Below are positions 9,246 to 17,465 of a stretch of DNA of 64,000 nucleotides, piece by piece (within the stretch, counting starts at the first letter, position 1; every line of letters starts with the position of its first letter). This stretch comes from Tsuneonella deserti (GTDB lineage Bacteria; Pseudomonadota; Alphaproteobacteria; Sphingomonadales; Sphingomonadaceae): assembly GCF_014644315.1 (NCBI RefSeq), contig NZ_BMKL01000001.1, forward strand, positions 507,001 to 571,000, in the 5' to 3' direction. The position numbers were made by a program, and so were the translations under genes. Under the pieces are notes generated by a model. The model made no database searches and had not been told where the DNA came from. It saw only the letters and a list, made by a program, of their open reading frames with translations.

Positions 9246-10623
9246 ATGCTTCCCGGAAGCGCTTCACGACACGCAGGGCGATGAAGTTGAGCGTCAGCGT
9301 CACGAGGAAGAGCACGAACCCGAGCGCGAAGGCGCTGAGCGTCGCGGGGTGGTCGAAGCTGCCTTCGCCGGTCAGCATGGCGACGATCTGGAAGGTGACG
9401 GTCGTCATCGATTCGAGCGGGTTGGCCGACAGGTTCGCCGCCGCACCCGCGGCCATCACCACGATCATGGTCTCGCCGATCGCGCGGCTGACCGCGAGCA
9501 TCACGCCCGCGACGATGCCGGGAAGCGCCGCAGGGACCAGCACGCGGCGGATCGTCTCGTTGGTGGTCGCTCCCATCGCCAGGCTGCCGTCGCGCATCGA
9601 CTGGGGCACGGCGGCGATGGAATCGTCGGCCATCGAGGAGACGAAGGGGATGATCATGATGCCCATGACGAGGCCGGCTGCGAGCGCGCTTTCGCTGGAG
9701 GCGTTCGCCACGCCCAGCGATCGCGCGACATCGCGCACTAGCGGGGCGACCGTCAGCGCCGCGAAATAGCCGTAGACCACGGTCGGCACGCCGGCGAGAA
9801 TCTCCAGCGCGGGCTTGAGCCACTTGCGCCAGCGCGGGCTTGCATACTGGGTCAGGTAGATCGCGCTCATCAGGCCGAGCGGAATGGCGACGATCATGGC
9901 AATTATCGCGCCGATGTAGATCGTCCCCCAGAAAAGCGGCAATGCGCCATAGCGGCTGGGATCGACCGCTTCGGCGCGGGCCATCGGATCGGGCGCCCAG
10001 TGCGTGCCGAACAGGAAGTCGATCGGGCTCACCATGCCGAAGAAGCGGACGGTCTCGAAGACCAGGCTGATGAAGATGCCGAGGGTGGTCAGGATCGCCA
10101 CCAGCGAGGCAAGCACCAGCGCGACCATAACCGCGCGCTCGACCCGGGTGCGGGCAGCGAAGTCCGGCTTGAGGCGGAGGAACGCCCATGCGCCGCCCGC
10201 AAAGGCCGCGACCAGCAGGGCGGCGAGGCCGATCGCCTCGAACCGGCCGATCGCCGCGCGGAAGGGCTCTATCAGCGCACGCGCGGCGGGGTTGAACACT
10301 CCTGGAGCAGCACCGGTCGCCGCCGCCCGCGCTTCGGCGAGCATGGAATCGCGCAGCATCCCGAACGGCGGCAGCGACGCGGCCGCCGGGTCCGCCAGAA
10401 CCGACTGCAGGACGAGTTGCGGCATGACCGCGTTCCATACCAGCGCGACCAGCAGCGCGGGCACCAGCACCCAAAGGGCCACGTACCAGCCGTGATACCC
10501 CGGCAGCGCTGCGAGCCGCACTCCCGGATCGGCGCGGCGGAAACTCCATGCGCGCGCGCGTGCCGCCAACCATGCGGTCAGCCCCAGCCCGAGGGCCAGC
10601 AAAAGCAGCAGGCTCGGCGACAT
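9238..10623 (-). CDS. pstC: Phosphate ABC transporter permease PstC (long form)
   Basis: A 461-residue inner-membrane permease, longer than the roughly 320 residues of E. coli PstC. The extra N-terminal part has two membrane segments (about 2-20 and 48-70) and a periplasmic domain before the helices of the permease core. The docking loop reads AMGATTNETIRRVLVPAALP, and FGTHWAPDP is a typical PstC periplasmic motif. It begins 16 bp after pstS and overlaps pstA, so it belongs to the operon driven from the Pho box at 11726. Confidence 0.94.
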   Translation of the reverse strand: MSPSLLLLLALGLGLTAWLAARARAWSFRRADPGVRLAALPGYHGWYVALWVLVPALLVALVWNAVMPQLVLQSVLADPAAASLPPFGMLRDSMLAEARAAATGAAPGVFNPAARALIEPFRAAIGRFEAIGLAALLVAAFAGGAWAFLRLKPDFAARTRVERAVMVALVLASLVAILTTLGIFISLVFETVRFFGMVSPIDFLFGTHWAPDPMARAEAVDPSRYGALPLFWGTIYIGAIIAMIVAIPLGLMSAIYLTQYASPRWRKWLKPALEILAGVPTVVYGYFAALTVAPLVRDVARSLGVANASSESALAAGLVMGIMIIPFVSSMADDSIAAVPQSMRDGSLAMGATTNETIRRVLVPAALPGIVAGVMLAVSRAIGETMIVVMAAGAAANLSANPLESMTTVTFQIVAMLTGEGSFDHPATLSAFALGFVLFLVTLTLNFIALRVVKRFREAYE

Positions 10624-10639
10624 CGCGAGTGGACTTAGC

Positions 10640-11686
10640 TTACTTCAGCCCGGTTGGCGAAAGCGGAGTGAAGCTCTTTGCCGCTTCGGCGCTCTTCGCT
10701 TCGACTTCGGGAGTAGCGGCGACGAGGCCGATCTTCGCCAGCGGCCCGTCCTTGGCCCACGACTTCGCCCATTCGCCCACGAATTCGCGCAAGCCGCGGA
10801 TCGCGTCGAGGTGCGCGTTCTTGACGTAGATGAACAGCGGCCGCGCGCCCGGGTACTTGAAGCTGGCGATGTTGTCGTAGGTCGGTTCGACCCCGTTCAT
10901 CGTCAGGCCGTTGAGCTGGTCGAGATTCTCCTCGAGATAAGAATAGCCGAACACGCCCATCGCATCGGGATTGCTCTCGATCTTCTGGACGATGAGGTTG
11001 TCCTGCTCGCCCTGGTCGACATAGGCGCCGTCGTCGCGCACTTCGGTGCAGACCTGCTCGTGCTTGTCCTTGTCGCTGTCCTTCAGCGCCTTCATTCCGG
11101 CATCGGCGTCGCAGCCCTTGCTCAGGATCAGTTCCTTAAGCGCGTCGCGCGTGCCCGAAGTGGAAGGCGGGCCGTAGACGAGGATCGGCTTGGCCGGCAG
11201 CGAGGGATCGACGTCTTTCCAGGTCTTGGCGGTCTGCGGCTTGCCATACGGGTTGGCCGCGAGGGCCTTGTATACGATCTCGGGGGTCAGGTTCATGTCA
11301 ATCCCGCCCTTCTTCGAGGCGAACGCGATCCCGTCGAGGCCGACCTGGATTTCGGTGATGTCCTTGACCCCGTTCTTCTGGCACTTCTCGAACTCGCTGG
11401 CCTTCATCCGGCGCGAGGCGTTGGCGATGTCGGGCGTGTTGGCGCCCACGCCCTGGCAGAACAGCTCGATGCCGCCGCCGGTGCCGGTCGACTCGATGAT
11501 CGGCGAGGCGAAGCCGCTGTTCGAGCGGACGAAGTTTTCCGCCACCACCTTGGCGAACGGATAGACGGTGGAGGAACCGACCGCGCGCACCGAATCGCGG
11601 GTGCCTTCGCTCGTGCCTCCGCCGCCACACGCCGCCAGTGCCACGGTGCCGAGCAGTGCAAACAGGATGTTACGGTTGCGTGTCAT
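10640..11686 (-). CDS. pstS: Phosphate ABC transporter substrate-binding protein PstS (lipoprotein)
   Basis: A 348-residue periplasmic phosphate-binding protein. The N-terminus MTRNRNILFALLGTVALAAC ends in a lipobox (LAAC, Cys20), so it is probably anchored as a lipoprotein. The phosphate-binding motifs VGSSTVYPF and GTGGG, and later GPPSTSGTRDA, match the PstS/PBP-like fold. The start at 11686 is preceded by an AAGGGG ribosome-binding site; a Met 19 codons upstream would fall in the Pho box region and is rejected. It is the first gene after the internal Pho box and is expected to be strongly induced when phosphate is scarce. Confidence 0.96.
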   Translation of the reverse strand: MTRNRNILFALLGTVALAACGGGGTSEGTRDSVRAVGSSTVYPFAKVVAENFVRSNSGFASPIIESTGTGGGIELFCQGVGANTPDIANASRRMKASEFEKCQKNGVKDITEIQVGLDGIAFASKKGGIDMNLTPEIVYKALAANPYGKPQTAKTWKDVDPSLPAKPILVYGPPSTSGTRDALKELILSKGCDADAGMKALKDSDKDKHEQVCTEVRDDGAYVDQGEQDNLIVQKIESNPDAMGVFGYSYLEENLDQLNGLTMNGVEPTYDNIASFKYPGARPLFIYVKNAHLDAIRGLREFVGEWAKSWAKDGPLAKIGLVAATPEVEAKSAEAAKSFTPLSPTGLK

Positions 11687-11706
11687 GAGAAACCCCTTTG
11701 GTTTCG

Positions 11707-11718
11707 CGCTAGCTAGCG
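11707..11718. repeat. Perfect 12-bp palindrome in the pstS leader
   Basis: CGCTAGCTAGCG reads identically on both strands. It lies about 20 bp upstream of the pstS start codon and 7 bp downstream of the Pho box, near where transcription should begin. It could be chance, a small hairpin in the leader or a secondary operator; nothing in the sequence decides among these. Confidence 0.4.
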
Positions 11719-11725
11719 GCCCTGT

Positions 11726-11743
11726 GTTACAGTTTGACGACAC
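11726..11743 (-). promoter_or_regulatory. Pho box (PhoB binding site) upstream of pstS
   Basis: On the minus strand the 18 bases read GTGTCGTCAAACTGTAAC. Against the enterobacterial Pho box consensus CTGTCATAWAWCTGTMAY this matches at 15 of 18 positions, with two TGT half-sites 11 bp apart. It lies 40 bp before the pstS ATG, in the 95-bp gap after phoR. PhoB should bind here as a dimer and replace a -35 element. This marks an internal, phosphate-controlled promoter for pstSCAB-phoU-phoB. Confidence 0.75.
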
Positions 11744-11781
11744 GATCGTGACGGCGGCATCCGAAAAAGGGCGGATGTGCG

Positions 11782-12963
11782 TCAGGAGGCGATGGGGAGC
11801 CTTACGGTCACCGTCGTCCCTTCGCCAACACGGCTGGCTATATCGAGTCGCCCGCGGTGCCGTTCGACGATGTGCTTGACGATTGCGAGCCCCAGACCCG
11901 TGCCCCCCGCCGCGCGGCTGCGGCCGGGATCCACGCGATAGAAGCGACGCGTAAGGTGCGGGATGTGCTGCGAGGGGATCCCGTCGCCCCGGTCGCGCAC
12001 TTTCAGCACCGCCATCCCGCGCCCGTCGTTCTCCACCTCGACCGTCACCTCGCTGTCCGCCGCGCCATACTTGAGCGCATTGTCGACGAGGTTGCGGACC
12101 AGCTGCTCGAGCTGCTTCGGGTCGCCCAGCACCGCAAGCGGGGCGGCTTGTCCGCCCAGGCGCAGGCGGTCGTGCCGCGCGGCCCCTGCGCTGTCGCGGG
12201 CAGCACGGCCCGCGAGTGCGACGAGATCGACATGCTCGCGCGGCTGGTCGTGCTTTTCCGCTTCAATCTGCGAGAGCGACATGAGGTCCGCGACCAGCTC
12301 CTGCAGGCGCCGGGCCTCGCGCAGGACGATGCCGAGGAAGCGTTCGCGCTGCTCGGGCTCGATCGTCGCGCTCTTGTCGATCAGCGTCTCGACATAGCCG
12401 ATGATCGAGGCGAGCGGGGTGCGCAACTCGTGGCTGGCGTTGGCGACGAAATCGGTGTGCGCGCGGCTGATGTCGATCTCGGCGGTGCGGTTGATCAGTT
12501 CGACCAGAGCGAAGCGGTCGCCGAACGGCTGGCGCGACATCTGCCAGCTGCTCTGCGGCCCGGTGAGGCCCTGGATCGTCGCGCTGCCTCCGCTTGTCCT
12601 GTTCAAAAGGTCGACCGCTGCCGGATGGCGCAAGGCGACCCGGGCGTCCTGGCCTATGATGTGCGGCCCCAGCGTCTCGCGTGCGCCGGCATTGGCGACG
12701 ATCACGCGGTTGCCGTCGAGAATCACCGTTGGCAGGCCGGAGTGTTCAACTAGATCACGCATCCCTTCGGGTGTGAGCGCGATGCCGACGTCCGTCCGGG
12801 CGGCCGTTGGCGCGGGCGGCGGTTGCACCAGCCACAGCGTCGCCAGCCAGACGAGGACCGTCGCGGCAGCCACAAGCAAGCTCGTGCCGGCCAGCGCGAG
12901 GCCGATTCCCGCCACCACTGCGATGAGGACGCCCGCGAGAGGCAGGGTGCGGCCTTGCTCCAT
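11782..12963 (-). CDS. phoR: Phosphate regulon sensor histidine kinase PhoR
   Basis: A 393-residue membrane sensor kinase. Two adjacent hydrophobic segments (about residues 8-26 and 28-46) form an N-terminal hairpin with almost no periplasmic loop, as in PhoR proteins that sense phosphate through PstB/PhoU. A PAS-like region follows (about 65-160), then the H-box ASHELRTPLASIIG with His178, and a HATPase domain with N-box VRNLVDNALKYG, GDGIP and GGTGLGLAIVKH. The start at 12963 precedes the membrane hairpin; a Met 47 codons upstream would overlap the preceding gene with unrelated Arg/Ser/Pro-rich sequence. It phosphorylates PhoB. Confidence 0.93.
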   Translation of the reverse strand: MEQGRTLPLAGVLIAVVAGIGLALAGTSLLVAAATVLVWLATLWLVQPPPAPTAARTDVGIALTPEGMRDLVEHSGLPTVILDGNRVIVANAGARETLGPHIIGQDARVALRHPAAVDLLNRTSGGSATIQGLTGPQSSWQMSRQPFGDRFALVELINRTAEIDISRAHTDFVANASHELRTPLASIIGYVETLIDKSATIEPEQRERFLGIVLREARRLQELVADLMSLSQIEAEKHDQPREHVDLVALAGRAARDSAGAARHDRLRLGGQAAPLAVLGDPKQLEQLVRNLVDNALKYGAADSEVTVEVENDGRGMAVLKVRDRGDGIPSQHIPHLTRRFYRVDPGRSRAAGGTGLGLAIVKHIVERHRGRLDIASRVGEGTTVTVRLPIAS

Positions 12964-13003
12964 GAAGGGCTGCCCTAGCCGCGCCGGAACCGGCGGGCCA
13001 GCG

Positions 13004-14866
13004 CTATCCGGCTTCGCGCTCGAGCTGCTCGCTAGCTTCCAGCCAGCGCGCCTCGGCGTCCTCGAGCTCTTTGGAGACGGTCGCCTTGCGCCGCGCCAGC
13101 TCACCCATGGTCAGGGGGGCTAGCTCGCCGTGGTCCGCCTGCGGCTCCCACATCGCCCGGTCGATCGCGCTGGCCTGTTGCTGCAGGCGGGCTACCGTCT
13201 TTTCGGCTTCCAGCACCGCGGCCCGTGCGCGCTTGGCGGCTTCGCGGTCGCGGCCCTTGCCTTTGACCTTCTTCGCCGGACGTCCGTCTGGATCCGCCTT
13301 CGGCTGGTTACGGCCCAGCACGAAGTCGATGTAGTCCTCCATGCTGCCGGGGTATTCGGCGGCCGTGCCGTTATCGACGAGGATCAGCCGGTCCGCCACG
13401 AGCTCGACCATGTGCCGGTCGTGGCTGATGAGCAGGACCGCTCCCTCGTAGTCGTTGAGCGCCTGCACCAGCGCCTCGCGCGCATCGACGTCGAGGTGGT
13501 TGGTCGGTTCGTCGAGTACCAGCATGTGGGGCGCGTCGCGGGTGATCAGCGCCAGCGCAAGCCGCGCCCGCTCGCCGCCCGAAAGCTTGGCGACTTCGGT
13601 CGTGGCGCGGTGCCCCGAGAAGCCGAAACGGCCGAGCTGCGCGCGGACGGCGGCGGGCGTGCGCCCCTCCATCACGCGGTTCATATGCTCCAGCGGGGTG
13701 GCGTCGGAGGCCAGCTCCTCGACCTGGTACTGGGTGAAGTAGCCGACCTTGAGCTTGCCCGAGACCTGCATCTTCCCCTCCATCGGAGAAAGCTGCGAGG
13801 CGAGCAGACGGGCGAGCGTGGTCTTGCCGTTGCCGTTGCGGCCCAGCAGCGCGAGCCGGTCGTCGGGGTCGATCCTCAGGTTGAGACGCCGCAGCACGGG
13901 CGTGTCGCCATATCCGACCGCAGCGTGATCGAGCGTGATCAGCGGCGGGCGCAGCTCGTCCGGGTTGGGGAAGTCGAAGCTTAGGCTCGGGTCTTCCATC
14001 AGCGCGGCGATCGGCTGCATCTTGGCCAGCATCTTGGCACGCGACTGCGCCTGCTTGGCGGTGGAGGCGCGGGCGCTGTTGCGGGCGACATAATCCTGCA
14101 GGCGTGCCCGCTGCGCATCCTGGGACGCCTTGGCGGCGGCAAGCTGGGCGGCGCGCTCGGCCCGCTGCCGCTCGAAGGCGTCGTAGCCGCCCGAATAGAC
14201 CGTGAGCTTGCCGCCTTGGAGGTGGAGGATCGTGTCGACCACGTTGTTCAGCAGGTCGCGCTCGTGGCTGATGACGATCAGCGTTCCGTCGTAAGCCTTC
14301 AGGAAGCTTTCGAGCCAGAGCGTCGCCTCGAGATCGAGATGGTTCGAAGGCTCGTCGAGCAGAAGGATGTCGGGCGCGGAGAACAGCAGCGCGGCGAGGG
14401 CGACGCGCATCTTCCAACCACCGGAGAAGCTGTCGAGCGGCTGCGCCTGCATCGCCTCGTCGAAGCCGAGCCCGCCGAGGATGCGCGCCGCCCGCGCCGG
14501 GGCGGTGTAGGCGTCGATCGCCATCAGGCGCTCATGCACATCGCCCAGGCGGTCCGGGTCCTCGCAGATCTCGGCTTCCGCCAGCAGGGCGGTGCGCTCG
14601 ACATCCGCCTCCAGTACCGCTTCGAACGGTGTCCGAGAGCCGCTGGGGGCTTCCTGCGCGATGTAGCCGAGCCGGCTCCGGCGCGGCATCTCGATGCTAC
14701 CGTCGTCGGGTTCGATCTGGCCGATCAGCGCCTTCATCAGGGTCGACTTGCCCGCGCCGTTGCGGCCGATCAGGCCCACGCGCGCATTCGTAGGGATTCC
14801 CGCGCTGGCATCGGCGAGGATGGTATTGCCGCCGAGGCGCACCGTCAGGTTCTTGATCGTGATCAT
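13004..14866 (-). CDS. ABC-F family ATP-binding protein (Uup/EttA-like)
   Basis: A 620-residue soluble protein with two ABC domains and no membrane segments. The first has GRNGAGKST, signature FSGGWKMRV and DEPSNHLD; the second has GRNGNGKTT, signature LSGGERARLAL and DEPTNHLD. They are joined by a charged linker (roughly residues 235-305) and followed by a basic coiled-coil tail. ABC-F proteins act on the ribosome, in translation control, stalled-ribosome rescue or antibiotic protection, or in DNA-branch handling in the case of Uup. The subfamily cannot be fixed by eye. It lies 40 bp upstream of phoR on the same strand, without sign of coupling. Confidence 0.9.
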   Translation of the reverse strand: MITIKNLTVRLGGNTILADASAGIPTNARVGLIGRNGAGKSTLMKALIGQIEPDDGSIEMPRRSRLGYIAQEAPSGSRTPFEAVLEADVERTALLAEAEICEDPDRLGDVHERLMAIDAYTAPARAARILGGLGFDEAMQAQPLDSFSGGWKMRVALAALLFSAPDILLLDEPSNHLDLEATLWLESFLKAYDGTLIVISHERDLLNNVVDTILHLQGGKLTVYSGGYDAFERQRAERAAQLAAAKASQDAQRARLQDYVARNSARASTAKQAQSRAKMLAKMQPIAALMEDPSLSFDFPNPDELRPPLITLDHAAVGYGDTPVLRRLNLRIDPDDRLALLGRNGNGKTTLARLLASQLSPMEGKMQVSGKLKVGYFTQYQVEELASDATPLEHMNRVMEGRTPAAVRAQLGRFGFSGHRATTEVAKLSGGERARLALALITRDAPHMLVLDEPTNHLDVDAREALVQALNDYEGAVLLISHDRHMVELVADRLILVDNGTAAEYPGSMEDYIDFVLGRNQPKADPDGRPAKKVKGKGRDREAAKRARAAVLEAEKTVARLQQQASAIDRAMWEPQADHGELAPLTMGELARRKATVSKELEDAEARWLEASEQLEREAG

Positions 14867-14924
14867 GGCGACGCGCCCCTAGCAGCCCGTGCCCTTTCAC
14901 CCAACCGGCGAATAGGACATGCGC

Positions 14925-17465
14925 TCAGACGGTTAAGCTGGCGCGGAAACGCGGCTTGAGGAGGGCGATGGCGGCGGCGAGTAGCGCGGCGAGCAGCGCC
15001 ACCGCGAACACGCTGCGGTAGCCAAGCGCGGCGAGACCGAAGACCTGTGCGACCTGAGGAATGGCCAGCACCGCCGCATTCACGCCCATTGTCACGCCGA
15101 GGATCACCGGCAGAGCACGGTTGCGCGCCTTGACGTGGCGGCCGAAGGAGCGGTCGGCGAGCACGAGGATCAGCACCGCTACGACGAGGCCCGCGAAGCA
15201 GGTCGCGCGCAGGAGCGGTTCAGCCATGCGGGACGCGGTCGCCCAGGCTCCCAGGGCCAGCACCAGCGCCAGCGCAGCGCTGCCCTGCGCCGCCGCCCAG
15301 ATCGCCATGCCACGGGTTACGAGCGGGCTGTCCTGTGCCCGCGGGGGCCGTGCCAGGACGTCGTCATCCGCCGGCTCCGCTTCGAAGCCGAGCGAGCAGA
15401 CCGGATCGATCACCATCTCGAGCAGCGCGATCAGAACGGGCCCGAGGATGATCGGCCAGCCGAGCAGCAGGGGCGCGATCGCCAGGCCCGCGATCGGCAG
15501 GTGCACCGCGAAGATGAAAACCGCTGCCTTGCGGATGTTGTCGTAAATCCGCCGGCCGAGCGCCACCGCGCTGACGATCGCGCCGAAATCGTCGTCGAGC
15601 AGGACGATGGCCGATGCCGCGCGGGCGACGTCGGTACCGCGCCGCCCCATCGCGATGCCGATGTGGGCAGCCTTGAGCGAAGGGGCGTCGTTCACCCCGT
15701 CGCCGGTCATGGCGACGACTTCGCCGGCGGCCTTGAGCGCGCGGACGATCCGCAATTTCTGTTCGGGCATGACGCGTGCGAACACCCCCACTTGGCCGAT
15801 GCGCCGGGAGAGCTCGATGTCGTCGAGCGCCGTGATCTCGTCGCCCGACATGGTTTCGCCAGCGCGAATGCCGGCCTGGTCGGCGATCGCCCGGGCGGTT
15901 GCCGGGTAGTCTCCGGTGATCATCACCACCCGTATGCCGGCGTCCTGCAACTGCGCCACCGCGGCGGGGACCGCCCCGCGGATCGGGTCCGCCAGCCCCA
16001 CGAGCCCGCGGTAGGCGAAGGCGAAGCCGTGCTGCGAGTCCGGCAGGGTGCCGGGAGGCGCGCTCCCCTCGGCCAGGGCTAGCACGCGCAGGCCCCGCGC
16101 GGCCATGTCGCTTGCCATGCGCTCCATCTCCCGCCGCGCTGCGGGTTCGAGGTGGCACAGGTCCGCGATCGCCTCGGGAGCGCCCTTGGCGGCGACTACC
16201 ATGTCGGGCTTGGCCTCGTTCGACCAGACCTGCGACATCGCCAGGAGTCCGGGCGCCAGCGGATAGAGCCGTTCGGCCGACCAGCCCGCGCCCCGGTGAT
16301 CATCGAGGGACGCGCCCGGGTGCTTGCCTGCCAGGTCGTGCAGCGCCTTTTCCATCGGGTCGAACGGCTCTGCCTGACTCGCCAGCATGCCGAGGGTCGC
16401 AAGCCGCACGTGGGCATCGGAGGGAAGGTGCGTGGCGGGCGTGGGGCGATGGCGCTCCCCGCCCGGCAACCAGAGCTCCTCCACCTCCATCAGGTTCTGG
16501 GTCAGGGTGCCTGTCTTGTCGGTGCACAGGACTGTCGCCGCGCCGAGCGTCTCAATGGCCGAACCGCGCCGGGCGAGCACCCGTGCGCGCGACATGCGCA
16601 AGGCGCCGATCGTCATGAACAGCGCGAGGACGACCGGGAGTTCCTCCGGCAGGAGCGACATGGCAAGCGCGATTCCTGACAGGATGGCAGCCAGCCAGTC
16701 GCCGCGCAGGAAACCGAACAGGAGCACTGCGGTCACGCTCAAGACGATGCCCGCAACGGCGAACCAGCGCACCATCCCGCGGGTCTGGGCGATCAGGCGC
16801 GGAGTTTCACTCTCAAGGGTGGCGAGCGACTTGCCGATCGCGCCGATGCGGCTGCGGGACCCGGTCGCCGCGACTTGCATCAGCCCGGTTCCGCGCACCG
16901 CGAGCGTGCCGGAGAAGGCATAGGGCAGATTGTCGCCGCCGGGGACGGGAGGCGGTGCGATGGTCGACGGCTGCTCTGCCGCGACCTTGGTCACCGGGAC
17001 GGACTCGCCAGTGAGGAGCGCTTCATCGACTTGCAGGGCGTTTGCCTCGACAAGGAATCCGTCGGCGGCGATCCGGCTCCCTTCCGCGATCTCCAGCAAG
17101 TCGCCGCGCACGATCTCGCGTGATTCGATAACCACTCGCCGTCCGTCGCGGATCACGGTGGCGCGCGGCATGGCCAGGTCGCGCAGCGCCTCGACCGCCC
17201 GCTGTGTGCGCACTTCCTGGACCAGCGAGATAGAGATCGTCAGGAGGACGAAGACGAGCAGGATGATCGCCTCGCCCGGATCGCCGAGCAGCAGGTAGAT
17301 CGCGCCGCCCGCCAGCAGCAGCAGAAGCATCGGCTCGCGCAGAACGCCCGCGAAGATCGCGAGGGCCGAGCGGTGCGAAGCGTCGGGAAACTCGTTGGCC
17401 CCATCTTGCGCAAGACGCGCAGCAGCCTCCGCTGCGGTCAGGCCGGGATGTCCAGGCTCGCTCAT
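14925..17465 (-). CDS. Cation-translocating P-type ATPase (P2-like)
   Basis: An 846-residue membrane ATPase. An N-terminal cation-ATPase domain (LTAAEAAARLAQDGANEFP) is followed by actuator motif LTGESVPVTK, the membrane motif PEELP (residues 273-277) in helix 4, the phosphorylation site CTDKTGTLTQN with Asp316, and the hinge MTGDGVNDAPSLKAAHIGIAM. There is no heavy-metal CxxC domain, so it is a P2-type pump for Ca2+ or another hard cation rather than Cu or Zn. The PEELP motif lacks the Gly of the classical PEGLP calcium-pump motif. The start at 17465 overlaps the stop of the CoA-transferase gene as ATGA, so the two are translationally coupled. Confidence 0.9.
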   Translation of the reverse strand: MSEPGHPGLTAAEAAARLAQDGANEFPDASHRSALAIFAGVLREPMLLLLLAGGAIYLLLGDPGEAIILLVFVLLTISISLVQEVRTQRAVEALRDLAMPRATVIRDGRRVVIESREIVRGDLLEIAEGSRIAADGFLVEANALQVDEALLTGESVPVTKVAAEQPSTIAPPPVPGGDNLPYAFSGTLAVRGTGLMQVAATGSRSRIGAIGKSLATLESETPRLIAQTRGMVRWFAVAGIVLSVTAVLLFGFLRGDWLAAILSGIALAMSLLPEELPVVLALFMTIGALRMSRARVLARRGSAIETLGAATVLCTDKTGTLTQNLMEVEELWLPGGERHRPTPATHLPSDAHVRLATLGMLASQAEPFDPMEKALHDLAGKHPGASLDDHRGAGWSAERLYPLAPGLLAMSQVWSNEAKPDMVVAAKGAPEAIADLCHLEPAARREMERMASDMAARGLRVLALAEGSAPPGTLPDSQHGFAFAYRGLVGLADPIRGAVPAAVAQLQDAGIRVVMITGDYPATARAIADQAGIRAGETMSGDEITALDDIELSRRIGQVGVFARVMPEQKLRIVRALKAAGEVVAMTGDGVNDAPSLKAAHIGIAMGRRGTDVARAASAIVLLDDDFGAIVSAVALGRRIYDNIRKAAVFIFAVHLPIAGLAIAPLLLGWPIILGPVLIALLEMVIDPVCSLGFEAEPADDDVLARPPRAQDSPLVTRGMAIWAAAQGSAALALVLALGAWATASRMAEPLLRATCFAGLVVAVLILVLADRSFGRHVKARNRALPVILGVTMGVNAAVLAIPQVAQVFGLAALGYRSVFAVALLAALLAAAIALLKPRFRASLTV

